Below are positions 14,621 to 26,167 of a DNA stretch of 64,000 nucleotides, piece by piece. Both the position numbers and the translations under genes were made by a program. The notes beneath the pieces are model-generated. The model was given only the letters and a program-made list of their open reading frames with translations, was not told the DNA's origin and made no database searches. This DNA is from Vespula vulgaris (Eukaryota; Arthropoda; Insecta; Hymenoptera; Vespidae): the NCBI RefSeq assembly GCF_905475345.1, contig NC_066588.1, forward strand, positions 12,268,473-12,332,472. Direction: 5' to 3'. Every line of letters starts with the position of its first letter. Positions within the stretch are counted from its first letter, which is position 1.

Positions 14621-14848
14621 TGTATATATATACATACACGGATGAGAAGATCGCCGGCAAAAAAAAAAGGACAAAAAAAGAAATCATCAGAGATGAAGAC
14701 TCACCTTAACGAGAGAAGTTACAACAGGGCTGTCGAGGAGACCCTTAAGAAAGAGCAGATCCGTGTCGTTGGCCACTTTTCCCAGTTCCTCGAGATTTTC
14801 ACGTACGTGCATGAACGCGGCTGGAACAGTAACCGCGTACTTTTCCAT
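2203..14848 (-). CDS. vari: Varicose / MPP2-MPP6-type membrane-associated guanylate kinase scaffold (complete, 6 coding exons)
   Basis: Minus-strand coding exons in order: 14848-14705, 6308-6009, 5006-4770, 4374-3900, 3588-3254, 2379-2203 (TAA at 2205-2203). They total 1668 nt, 555 aa. All introns are GT-AG and every phase closes; only the 3900/3588 junction splits a codon (Tyr386). Domains: first L27 about residues 13-48 (motif DTDLLFLKGLLDSPVV), second L27 about 49-115, PDZ about 131-225 (begins before the third exon, core GLTVQVDESGNLIIARILGG), SH3 about 230-295 (ALFDYDPSEDTLLPC, NWWQARRVEG), a basic hook with KKKKRKMYQ, and a guanylate-kinase-like domain from about 350 to the end. The P-loop is GPRGVGRRT, as in the catalytically inactive MAGUK kinases, and the C-terminus is the family-typical WVPVNWIY. 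Length matches MPP2 (about 550 aa). Known family role: cytoplasmic scaffold at septate junctions of epithelia and glia. The start ATG at 14848 is the nearest in-frame one; the frame stays open upstream through GCA repeats, so an upstream exon or another start is possible. PALS1/stardust is a less likely alternative. Confidence 0.9.
5388..5434. repeat. (AG)n microsatellite in a varicose-gene intron
   Basis: Nearly pure AG dinucleotides, followed to about 5540 by imperfect purine-rich sequence. It lies in the intron between the second L27 and PDZ exons. It produces a spurious Arg-Glu open frame. Confidence 0.95.
10453..11388. repeat. Five-copy tandem array, 191-bp unit
   Basis: Copies start at 10453, 10644, 10835, 11026 and 11198, each with the landmark acgaagttgacg. 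Spacing is 191, 191, 191 and 172 bp; the fourth copy has lost about 19 bp in its AT-rich second half. The fifth ends at 11388, where the sequence departs into unrelated DNA. Each unit has a GC-rich head (acgcggatattaccgagg, then gagcaacgcg) and an AT-rich tail. Copies differ at only a few positions. Stops occur in the frames I read, so I treat it as a noncoding minisatellite inside the intron. Confidence 0.95.
12632..12656. mobile_element. Possible solitary mariner-like terminal repeat
   Basis: The segment (core taggttgactagaaagtt) resembles the outer end of mariner-family terminal repeats, which commonly begin TTAGGTTG and are bordered by TA. No matching inverted end and no transposase frame were seen, so at most it is a remnant. 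Confidence 0.2.
14579..14638. repeat. (TACA)n/(TA)n microsatellite next to a splice donor
   Basis: A TACA tetranucleotide run grades into TA dinucleotides. It lies about 65 nt inside the first intron of the varicose-type gene, downstream of its donor on the minus strand. Confidence 0.9.
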
Positions 14849-14869
14849 AACTTGTTTCGAGGTTATGTG

Positions 14870-15027
14870 TGCGAGACAATAATGGTAGCAGTAGCAGCAA
14901 TAGCGACAGCAGCTACAACGAGGGTGGCAGCAGCAGTAGCAGCAGCTACGAGAGAGGGTGGAAAATGGGGGATCGCAACGATAATATCTCTCTCTCTTTC
15001 TTTCTCTCTCTCTCTCTCTCTCTTTCT
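14870..15027 (-). other. GCA/CTG-rich and CT-rich 5' region of the varicose-type gene
   Basis: Directly upstream of the chosen ATG is an imperfect trinucleotide tract (GCA on the plus strand, about 14884-14948), followed by a CT tract to about 15027. It is probably 5' UTR or promoter-proximal sequence. The coding frame stays open through part of it and would give a Cys/Tyr-rich extension with no in-frame ATG that I found. I infer it is untranslated. Confidence 0.35.
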
Positions 15028-16218
15028 ACCCCTCTTTACCAATCCTCGGGCGTGGCCATCTTCCGGACCAAGGATCAATATTAGAATAGCTACAGGTGGC
15101 TAAGGCACCACGCGTTTTATTCTTCGAATTAGAACGCTCGATATTTTTTATTTCTGTCTGTTTTTTTTTCTTTTTCTTCTTTTCTCTTTGATCGTTATTG
15201 ATCACCCATTTTTTGTTATCTCTTTTTAAGAAAGAAGACAAGATAGCGAATATATACGTTCGAAGCGTTTCCTAGCTCTCATTAGCACGTATTTGGATCA
15301 AGGTTTCAAGGTCTTTCAAGTATTGTGCTATATACTAATGATAGAGTTCTAAGTGCTTTTCTATTAGCATTGCGTGTTATGTCGCTGTCGAGTGAGTGCA
15401 TTAGTATGACGTACGAAGCTTTGTTTTCGATTATCGATATATGTATGTATATAGAACTAGTTAAGGAGGTTGCAACGAGATGTTAATTAGAACGGTTCCC
15501 TTCGAAATATGATAACTTAATTTCTTGTTGTTTATGGTAATGAAAACGATAGGACGGAAACCTTAGGCGATGTTTTATACCTAACTCTTTCGTTGTACTA
15601 TGTATTCTAGTGTTACTACGGTTTCATACATCTCGAAAGGTGTTTCAGGAGTAACGGGATAAAATTTCCCGCTGTCCGTTATCGTATTTCGTCCTTTTTT
15701 TTTTAACTTTACCTATCTGGATATTAAAGTTCATACAGTAGGAATGTTTCCCGTTTCAAACACATTTCATATATACGCTATGAGGGATCATTTTCATATA
15801 CATACATTTTTTATATACGCTAGGAGGATCATATCTTGATTGTTTCTATCGGATAATAAGCAATTAGGATTATTGTAAATTTCTTATTCCATCTATCTTT
15901 CTATATTTGTGTATTTATATATATATATTTTTTCTTTTTTCTCATGATGAATTTAAATCGTTTAAAGTTCTATGCAATCTTCTTATGGTATGCCTTACAT
16001 AAAAGCACGCTGTGAAATAACTTATGAGATTGTCTTTTATTCGTGGAAGTAGAGTTGAATAAAATATATTTCGAAGTAATGTATAGCAAACTCATGGAAA
16101 TGAATCGTTAGAATATTTTTATAGAAAAGAGCAACGATATATTTATATATCTTATGTCGTATGAATGATTAAAGCGCACCGATGTACATACATACAGTGC
16201 ATCGATGAACCCGAGATA

Positions 16219-16242
16219 GGTAAGTAAGTAAGTAAGTAAGTA
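16219..16242. repeat. (TAAG)n tetranucleotide repeat
   Basis: Consecutive TAAG units create a run of GTAAGT splice-donor consensus matches on the plus strand. A shorter run of the same type lies near 7785-7803. Confidence 0.85.
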
Positions 16243-16681
16243 CTTAAGTATTATGCACATGCTAGTATTGCATATTCGTATCGCATGTTCGTGTTTCATA
16301 ATCTAGCGACCTGGTTTTCGTGACGATAATAATGTTAGGTATATACGTTAGCTCGAGATAACATCTACAAGAAGCAAGCTCCTTTCTTATTTTTCACGTT
16401 TACAAGTAGACGGGGAATGACCGAAAATAATAATTATTATTATTGCGATCTTCGATCGAAGACTGATTGTAAGAGAAATATATTTACGAAGGTGAAAGAA
16501 TAAATAGAATGATAGAGATGAGACCAAAGATAATATTTGTACTCCACACCCAGACGATATATTTAAGAAAGAAATTCCTTCGTTCGAAGAACGTGCGTCG
16601 AGCGGAAGTTATGGGAAATATTTTTATGGTTTTGATTTCAGAGAATCACGATTGCGTTATTTTGCTGATTATCTTTTTCAT

Positions 16682-16695
16682 TCATATATATATAT

Positions 16696-16746
<51 letters not shown>
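16682..16746. repeat. (AT)n microsatellite
   Basis: Almost pure alternating AT with one early interruption, in the intergenic region. Confidence 0.95.
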
Positions 16747-16751
<5 letters not shown>

Positions 16752-17423
16752 TATATAGATATATCCTTTTAGAGTTTTTAGAATTTTTCAGTGCGTTCGT
16801 TAAGTCATTTTGATGTTATGATACATTAAATGACATTTTATAATGTTTATTTTCTACGAAGTTATTTATATTACCGTTTTCGACTTGATACATTTTCGTG
16901 CCATTGACGGCATCCATGCTAGCCAGTAATCGACGATCCTCGATCTTTTCTTTCCTCCCGAAGAAAACCATTTTGGAGATGTTCACCTTGCAGGTTAACA
17001 TAAACTTGTTATATTCAGTTTTCTTGCGTATATACGTTGTGCCAACACATAAAAGAAAATACGCATATAAATCGTTATTTTAACGAAGCTATAGTTCAAA
17101 TTTATCGATCATTGCTTTCATACTTTGATAAAATATGTCACTTAAAATTACGACTGCCACATGTTCCGGGACACTGAAATTCCTTTTAAAAGAATCGTCA
17201 CTTCTTAATTAAAAAAATTGTCCTCTTCCATGATCAATCTCTGTTATCGAATCCTTTTGAACGATCACTTTCATCTTCTTGAGAATGAAAACATCGAGTA
17301 AGTAAGAGTAGTAGAACTTGCGAGTAGAAGAAAATGGTGGGAGAAGTTGAAAGAAACGACGTTTTGTTCTGCCACTGCTTTCCTCGTTACCTCCTTACGG
17401 TGAATGGAGAGACTGTCTTATAC

Positions 17424-17461
17424 CTGACTGGGCCTGAGGCCCCGTGGTCTAGGCGCCAGGA
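17424..17461 (-). other. Candidate small noncoding 5' exon of the varicose-type gene
   Basis: On the minus strand a GC-rich 38-nt block is bounded by an acceptor (TTTCAG) and a donor (CAG then GTATAAG), in otherwise AT-rich DNA 2.6 kb upstream of the coding start. That fits an untranslated upstream exon. It could instead be a conserved regulatory element. No transcript evidence is available here. Confidence 0.2.
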
Positions 17462-18239
17462 CTGAAAGCGACACCCTACGGAAGTGTGTGCACCTTGAGA
17501 AAGTTCGCGCGCGCATCGGACACTATAAAGATGGTATCAACAAAAACCCATCGCGTGTCGATCGATTTGTGATCGACACCAATTCGTCACACGTTTTTCG
17601 AACATAGATCTCTTTCATCGCGATTATTTATATCAAAAAAGGAAAAAAGAAAAGAAAGAAAAAAATTATACAAATTTTAATCGACATTTATATCAAAAGT
17701 TTCACCGTATGGAATTTCGTTGCACTGTTGACAGCTTACGATAAGAGAAATAAAAAAAAAGATAAATAAGAGAAGAGAGGAACAAAAACTGAAGAAAATA
17801 GAATTATTTTCGGAGAGGCTCGAAAAGAAATGAAACCTTAAGCGCCACCGGCTTCAAACTGCCGACAGAGATTCGAGACTGCGAGAAGGGTCGATGGATT
17901 CGGAAACGAAGCAGCTGCTCTTTGAATATCTTTGGAGGGGAGAAATAAATCGAGAAGGAAAGAATGAAGACAAGAGGGGGAGAAGGTGGAAGAGAAACAT
18001 CGTGGAAACAGTGATAGAAACGATACACGAAAAGCCAGACGTCTCGTACACGTTTAAAATCTACGAAGAGCTTTGCCTTTAGAGAAAAGAAATCTTCTCT
18101 TATGTTGTTTCACTAATAACCCGAAATTTTTTTCTTTCAAGGTTATTGCAATTTTTTTTCGAATTTTAATAAGAAATACGATCTACGCGTCGCGTTGCTT
18201 GTTTTATGAAAACAAAGAATTTTGTCGAATAACAGGTAA

Positions 18240-18331
18240 ATATATATATATATATTATATATTATATTAATATATATAAACATTTATATATATATGATAT
18301 ATAAATATATATATTTATTATTTATAAACTC

Positions 18332-18362
<31 letters not shown>

Positions 18363-18364
18363 TA
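18240..18364. repeat. Interrupted AT-rich microsatellite
   Basis: Several runs of alternating TA separated by short AT-rich interruptions, including TATATA blocks near 18330-18355. Confidence 0.9.
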
Positions 18365-20269
18365 GGTGAATTTTGAATAACACCATTAAGTATTTTTTTC
18401 ATTTCTTCTACAATTCGATTGATTTATTAATATTTCTTATAAAATATCTACAACATTTATGAATTTCATTTTATCTACATAAATAATTGTATTCTAGATC
18501 TCTATGTATACATACGAACGTGCATTGTTTAATTCATCGAGTTTTATGAAAAGCATAGTTTCGGAAATTTTTTTTTTCTTTTTTAGTAAACCAAGGTAGA
18601 TTACATAGTAGAACGTTTCGGGGTTTCAAAACGAAGGCTATGTTTATTTTACATGGAGAATGTAGACAAAGGGGTATTTTATTGCGGATTCTTCTATAAA
18701 TCCACTTTTCAACCGAGGGTAAACCATTCGACGATATTTCATAAATTCTAAAGCTAAATTCGATTCAAGATTCAACTGTTAAAAAAATTCTACGATATGT
18801 TTGTTAGAGATATCAATTTTTGACAGTACCATTCTATGGTATCGTCAAAAAAATATGGTATATAGGTTACACATATCAAAAAATATATAGTTACTAGGTA
18901 ATCCAAGACTTTGTAATCTGATTCACAAAGCTACAATTCACAAATGAAATTAAAAAGAGAGAAAACGAAATATTATCCTAACGAGAATTTCTTTTCAACA
19001 AAGTGACATGATCGATTAGAACAAGATTGAAATACGGTAGAAGCGTTTCGCAACAAGGGTCTCTTTCTGATCAATCGATTTTTCAATTCGCGAGAGAACA
19101 CGTGCATGGATATCGATCGTCCGACACTATAGACAACTTAGTGTGTCGAAGACCTTGAAGATCTACGCGATTATTATAGAATATTCAGTACTTCTTCTGC
19201 GTATAATAAATTTAATCATCGTTGTTTCGCTATCGTACTAGAACCATTGGTACCTTCCTTTTTTTTTTCTCTCTCTCTCTCTCTCTTTTTCTGAGAAAAT
19301 AATAAGAAAAGAGAAAGAATCCAATAAAGAAGAAAGAAAAAAAGAAGAAAGAAAAAAAAGGACAAGAAATAAAAGATCAATCGATCGAAAAATCCTCTTA
19401 CTAAGGTGCAGAAAAAAAAAAGCATAAAAAGCTCTAAAGAATTCGGATTTCAAAGAAGAGAAATTACTCACCCGAAGTGGATTTGAAGTGTCCAAGACTA
19501 TCTTTCCTTTGCACGATAGAGGATATCGCGGAACATCCGCAGATATCCTCGATGACGTCTCTTTTTGACGTCATTTCTCGCTCGATAAGTTTGTCGAGTG
19601 AGTCGATTGGCATCACCGTTTTATCTCGATGCTACTCGAACGATCCATTCGAATTCTAAAGGATCTCGTGGTTTCCTTGAGAAATCGGTCACTCGAAAAC
19701 ATCCTCATACCGTTTGTACAGCCAGCTTCCTTTTTGATGACCTTTCGATGGATATTGTACCGATGGTAACCGAGCCGAAAATTCGCGAAGAGATTCGATT
19801 CGCGATAATGATGAAACACTGATCAACCAGAAGCAACAAACGACGAAGACGACGACGACAACGACGTAAAGCTCGAATGAGTGCGTATATAATGGTACGA
19901 AGCGTGTCGGAAAATGGCGGAAGTCCAAGATCGAGGTCTATTCATAGATCCTCCGTGACGTGTTACGTATCGAACAAGTATTTTCGAAGATTTTCGTCTT
20001 TTCGTGGTAGTTTCCAAAATCTTCTTCTTCGGCCGAAGAGAGAGAAAAGAAATAGAATACGAAGGACGAACGGAAGGATTAAAATATAGGAGAAGGTATA
20101 TTGATCTCGAAGAGAAGCTAAAGAAGGAAGAAGAAAAAGAAAAGAAGGTGTTCGAGAAGGAGAACGATCGAATCAGTCCGCGCGTACTCGTTGACTCTCT
20201 GTCAGCACTTGTACTCTACGTTGTGCTACCAAGGGGGTGGCTTTTCCACCCTCTCTTTCTCTATCCCTC

Positions 20270-20282
20270 TGTCTTTGTCTCC

Positions 20283-20346
<64 letters not shown>
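20270..20346. repeat. Imperfect (CT)n tract
   Basis: A CT dinucleotide run with scattered TTT interruptions. It accounts for overlapping low-complexity frames rich in Ser/Leu or Arg/Glu. Confidence 0.9.
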
Positions 20347-20347
<1 letters not shown>

Positions 20348-23300
20348 ATACTGTATCTCCTTGTTTCACGCAAGCTAGTGGTTCCTCGACTCGTGGCAAC
20401 GTGAATACCTGCTTATATCCATTCACGATCGATCGATAGTAAAACGCGACCACGAAAGGGTGCTGCTCGTAATCCGTATATTCGCCTTTTGAACCTCTTC
20501 CTTGTGTGTGCTCTAGCGATTTCACCTCGCGATAACACTTCGGACCATCCGCGTGTGCTAAGGATCGATTTTTCGAACTATCTTACGATTTGAAACAACT
20601 AAAATTTTGATCTACGTTTTTTATTTCATTCAAAATTTTGCATTTAATTTTGTACGATCTTCTTTATTATTATCAAGTATCTATGCTTTTTTTATAAATT
20701 TTTTTTTTATTTATTTAGTGATCTATTTTATAATATAGATTGATTAAAGATTTTCGATCAGATGATCTAGTTTAAAGATTTATTTATTTATCGTTTTGAG
20801 GAAACATCTTGCTTTGGCTCTAATATCGTTTTTTTAATACGTGAAAGAGCATAGAATTATTTTCTTTGTTAGTACGCTCAACTGTTTTTGGAAATTAACT
20901 AATACTAATTAATTAATAATTTTTTTACGATTATTATTTTATCTTTTCTTGTTTAATATAATGTATCTTTCGTTTTATAGGTATAGCCATCTTGTGGTAA
21001 GTAAGGCAAACTAAACGTAGCAGACGAAGACGGAGAACAGGTTGCCTACCGTGAGGCTTAAGGCCTATCGGTAACTGGTTTTAGATGATCATTTTTAATA
21101 GCTCGATTTATGATGCCAAGATGGCAGTAGTGCCTTTTTTCGTTTATTACAATTGATGGAATTGATCTATAGAATTATATTTCCGGTCTATTTTAAAATA
21201 GATGATATTCATTTAAAAACCTATAAATTTTACAATCTATCTATAGAATTTAAAGGGGGCATTTACGTTGTATTTTGTGTATATATACATATGTATATTT
21301 TTATAGTTTTATTCATATGTATATATATATAGTTTTATAGCATTTTTTTCTGAACCCACTATTTTTTATTTCAACTCTTTTTTATCAATCGTTAAAAACT
21401 AATGATAATCATGTTTATAATTATAATGCTCCATATGATTCATGATTGACAGAAAATTAGCTTTGTCGAACATACATTGTGCTTACCAAATAGATAATCG
21501 AGTGCATTAGCAGACCATAACGAATCTATTTGCATTGCAACATCATTTTTAATCAAATCAGCAGGCTTCTAGAGTAATGAGCCAATTTGTTTACTCGAGT
21601 TAAGCATATACTCGTTGAGTTCGGTTAAACCTTTGACCGGAATCTTTATGCATATAAGAATATTTTTTTAATCGATTAATATCAATATAATCGATTACTT
21701 TCACAGATTGGATTTGACGATCAATGATCCAATAATGTTATCATTTACAATTTATTCACAATAATTAATAGATTGCGTAATGCGTTTGACCGACATTTTC
21801 GCCGCTGACTTTCAATTGCACTTGTGAAAGGTTCAACTCTGATACGTAACGTTACAACGACGATGATAACGATGATCGGTGATAATAGGTTCAACGATGA
21901 CAGCAGGAATGAAACGGCTGGTAAGTTTTCCCCTCCTCTTATACTTTGTCACGTGTCACGGATAGAAAGCGAAACGAAGGGTCAGTAAGCTACGAATCAG
22001 TTCATAGGTCGACTTTAGGATGCGAAGATCGCGACTTTCCTTTGCATTATTTCATCTTTTACAACGTAATCGTAGTAAAAAGTGAGGAACTCGATAAATG
22101 TGTTTTTGATATGATTGTTGTACGAATTCTAGTACGAAGTTCATTTCAATTTTAATACGAGACATTGTTAAGATCAACGATATGCAAAAAGAAAGATCTT
22201 CTCGGAAAAATTTCGATCAAAGTTACTTGAAATGTAAGGTGCAGATAAATTTAGACACTTCGATAAGAACGAGAATATATTTTTATATTATTAAAATTTA
22301 TTCCTGTCTTTTCCATAATTTATAAATAAATGTCATGATAGCGATATTGTTTCGTAAATCCTCAATGAAAGATGCTTGATATTAATTCGAAAAAGAAGTC
22401 TATATACAAAAGTATTAAAATTTCTAGGAATAGTTAATGGGAATATTAATATTATCAGTGTAACCGATAATTTCATTTATTCGTTTATGCATATACGAAC
22501 GAAAAGCAGAGCTAAAAGTTAGATATAAAAATATATATTTATATTCACATTTATATGCAAGATTAAATTAAAATATTAAAAAATATCGATCTCCATGCGA
22601 TCGATGTTTGTAATAATATAACCCGATAATTAGAAAAATTTGATAATTGCTGGCCTTTCGTTATTTCCTTTTTTTCTCTTCGAGTTAAATGTAACCAGAT
22701 AACGGGTAACAGGAACGATTATTGGTCTTAGCGTTAAAACATTAACGATCGCAGATAATTACAAAATTGACGAATAGAGATAACAGTCGATAGTTGTTTA
22801 CATTAATATCTCACGTAAAACTTTATTTAGTATACCCGCGAGAATAATAAAGTCACTTCGCTTTCATTGTCGTCATGTGCCAATCGTTAAACCACAAACG
22901 ATCTATGAACGATCGTCGTTTCGTCATAACGACGATATGTTCGTTGGATAAAAGCGTTGAGCCTAAAAACTTCGGAAATCTAAATTCTAGCATGTTGTTT
23001 CTTTTTTTATTTTTTTTTTAATTTCTTCACAAAAAAAAAATATATAAACACACATACACAAAAGTACACACGCGCACGCACACGAATGTAAAGCAACGAT
23101 ATCGCCGGAGTTTAACCAGAAAACAAAAAACGAATAACTTCAACAAACTAAATATTTGAATCGTTTATCGACGAATTGATGAATTTCAACGTAGCAAACG
23201 AATGCGAACACTTCGTGACCGATAAAGTGATAATTAAAAGCCTTGAAAACGTTAGAAGACCTTTCGACGAACAAGTTGCGTGTCCCTTATCGTTTAAGAT

Positions 23301-23994
23301 AACTCAGCTGTCCTTGATGCTCCACGTTTGAAGATACAATGAGCTATGACGAGTGAAAGTTTACTACGTTTGTTGTCATAGTCAACGATCGAATAACCGA
23401 ATAAATAAATCGTTCAACGAAACTTGCGAAACATTATTACGGTAGTTAAGACGATTAAAACGAGATCATCATTATTTCTAATTCATAATATCTATCACTC
23501 GTTGCCTTTACGATCGTTTAATTAAAACAATAGAAAATCGAATATAGAAAAATAGTCGTGTAAACCGTAATGTTTATATCACCGATGACAATGTCGAGCC
23601 TTGTCGGATGTGGATGTGGTATCTAGAAGATAAGATTGTTATTTTTTTCATTTTAAGAGAGCCTCTCGTCGAAAGAAGGAACTTATAGGAGTTTTAAAAG
23701 TAGAAGGGTCGTCACTCGTGTGTCGTCGATCCGACCAATCGAAACTCGGCTATGAAATAACTTGAAGAGGAAGGAAGAGCAAGTGAAAAGAAGAAGATAA
23801 GACGGAGGAAAAGAAAAGGGTGGGAGAAATAGGAGAAAGAACACGCATGTGGGTTATCGGTTTGTTACGTACGATATATACGACTAAACGTAAGGAAACA
23901 TAAGGATAGGGAGAGGGATTAAGAAGAACGAAAGAGAAGAGAAAACATAAGGAAAAAGAGAGAAAAAAAAAGAAAACAAGATTTATCGAAGTAG

Positions 23995-24159
23995 GTGGGA
24001 GCACACGAGAACACAAACACGTCGGCAAAATACTTGATCGATCAGTCTTCCTCCAGCGTTCTCCTGGGATCTGTTGGAACGTCGGCCTTTTCGATCATCG
24101 TCGAAGAAGATCCCTCGCAATCGACACGCGTGTGTTCTCCTTTATCCCTAAGAAACATG
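23995..24159 (+). other. First exon of the DPP4-type gene: 5' UTR plus ATG
   Basis: The exon ends with the initiator ATG at 24157-24159, directly followed by a donor (GTAGGT at 24160). The context AAACATG with G supplied at +4 by the next exon is good. An in-frame ATG at 23995 is also open into this exon and would add 54 residues ahead of the signal peptide. I prefer 24157 because it puts the hydrophobic leader at the N-terminus and gives the usual family length. The exact transcription start is unknown; 23995 marks only the open frame. Confidence 0.6.
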
Positions 24160-25440
24160 GTAGGTGAACGTACATTAAGTTAAATATCTATATTACTTCT
24201 GCTTTATACTCGTATACTTTTACCTTCGAATTCTTCGGGAAACATCTTTTCGATATTTACGAAAAATAAAAGGTAGGCTATTGGTCGTCGTTAAATTTGT
24301 CGAGTCAATAATCCATCGGCGAACGGTTATCGTTCTTCGGTAAATTGAAAAAAAAAAGGAAAAAGAAAGATTCAATTACGTTATGTAAAACATTAATCAG
24401 AAAGTATACGTTGGAGATAAATGTACGTTGGAGATAGATAGTAGTACGCAAAGTCCTTTTATGTAAGTATACGTTATAATACGTACGTTATATACTCCTT
24501 TAATTATTTTATCGCGATTAACTGTATGCGTATAGTCTCGCATTCTATTTTCATAGCAATCCGGTTATTTCCGGAGACGACCAAATTTGTTTTTAGATCC
24601 CGTTGTCGTGTTTCCTTATTTGCCAATCATATGTATTCTCGATTATGGCAAGGACGAGTCCGATCACGAATAACGTTCGTACGATCTATCGTAACTGACA
24701 CATGGCTATTAGACGAATAATAACGTCGGCGAATAATAAAGTTGTTCATAAAAAAAACATACAAAAGTAAAAAGAAAGGAAAAAGAAGAAGGAAACGAGA
24801 ACAAAAATCGTACTTTTTCATTATCGCGGAAGTCACGTTGGTTTACGATGCGTTTACGAACTTGATGTTATGTCGACAACGATAATGATTTGCCATGGTT
24901 AAAATTATTACCTATACAATGTTAATTACTTGTGACATACGGTCAACGATCAGTTACGAATTATATGGGATAATCAAAAGTCTAATCGATCTATCGATTG
25001 ACGAAGAAAGAGAAAGGTTAAGAAAAGAAAGAAAGATAAAAAGAACGTACGTTTATCTCGAGTAAACTATGCGTGTTTTCAATCTGCTTTCTTATTTACG
25101 TATTTTCTTATAACGCGTTTTAATAACAAATACGAGTAAATTCCTTTGGTATAATATCATTTGAAGAAATAACTTCAAGTCCGTGATATCTCGATTCATC
25201 GATATCTATTCATCATTTCTTGTCCGATGAAACGAGTGTCACCTCGTTGGCCGGTCCATGAACAAGAGTCGATATCGATCGATAGCAACGCGAGAGAATT
25301 TGTTCGATTCTTGGCTGGACTTTATATCCACAAAAGTTTTACAGGATTTCGAACTACCTTCCTTATTTCTATCTATTTTATACTTTCGGCTTGTAAAGAA
25401 TCTATGTCGAAGACTTGGAAATTCTTAGGAGTGCGGAGAA

Positions 25441-25504
<64 letters not shown>

Positions 25505-26124
25505 GGAGAGAGAGAGAATACTGTTTTAATAATAAATCACATTTCCATTCCAGCGAGTAAGAAATGAGAAATTCTTTTTCATAAAAAAGAAGAAAGGAAT
25601 CCTCCTTAACCTGGAATGATTTTAGAATTCATAAGCGTTTATATAAATTTCTGATTAAAATTATTTTACGGGATTACTTTACGGGAATCCTATTTTAGAA
25701 TGACGAGAATAAAAAGCTACAAGAATTACAAGGAGAAGAAAAAAAGAAACAATTGATTTGTATCAATTTGTCTTAATAATCGCTACGCTTTTGCTGCGAA
25801 AGATTTACAAAAGCCGTAATGCGGTACGCGTCATAATCGAGCTTATTAGAGTGTTCTCGTAATAATAATCGTGTGATTCGCTCTAGTTTGCTTTTCGAAA
25901 GGACGTCAAACGTTTAAAGGGCATACTCGATGTGTATGACGTTCTCTCTCACACGCTTGCTTTTTTTCTTGTTTTCTCGTTCTATTCGTATACGTGCGTT
26001 AATAAACATATGATTATAAATTTTACGTATATATACATATGTACATATATATAACATATAATATAATATTGTAATAATATATAATATATTATATGTATAA
26101 TATATTATATTTTACAACTATATA

Positions 26125-26167
<43 letters not shown>

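Larger units (their letters stand above)
6309..14704 (-). other. First coding intron of the varicose-type gene (8.4 kb)
   Basis: The intron joins the first and second L27 halves, with the donor at 14704 (GTGAGT on the minus strand) and the acceptor at 6309 (TTTCAG). It holds the 191-bp tandem array, CT and TTTC-rich tracts near 9.5, 10.2-10.35 and 11.6 kb, a mariner-like end near 12.63 kb, and a (TACA)n/(TA)n tract just inside the donor. A GC-richer patch at about 9250-9440 has an open minus-strand frame but no clear donor, so I do not call it an exon. Confidence 0.7.
14849..24156. other. Region between the divergent varicose-type and DPP4-type genes
   Basis: Both genes are transcribed outward from this 9.3-kb stretch, so it should contain their promoters and 5' UTR exons. 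I see AT microsatellites at 16.7 and 18.2-18.4 kb, CT tracts at 19.27 and 20.28-20.35 kb, a GC-rich patch at about 17.40-17.52 kb, and a GC-richer block at 19.5-20.55 kb. The latter includes a short hairpin (gggtgg / ccaccc) at about 20235-20251. No open frame resembles a known protein. Confidence 0.5.

Noticed and set aside
14642..15103. 153-codon plus-strand open frame
   Set aside because: Its first half is antisense to the well-supported L27 exon (14848-14705) and the rest is GCA and CT repeats.
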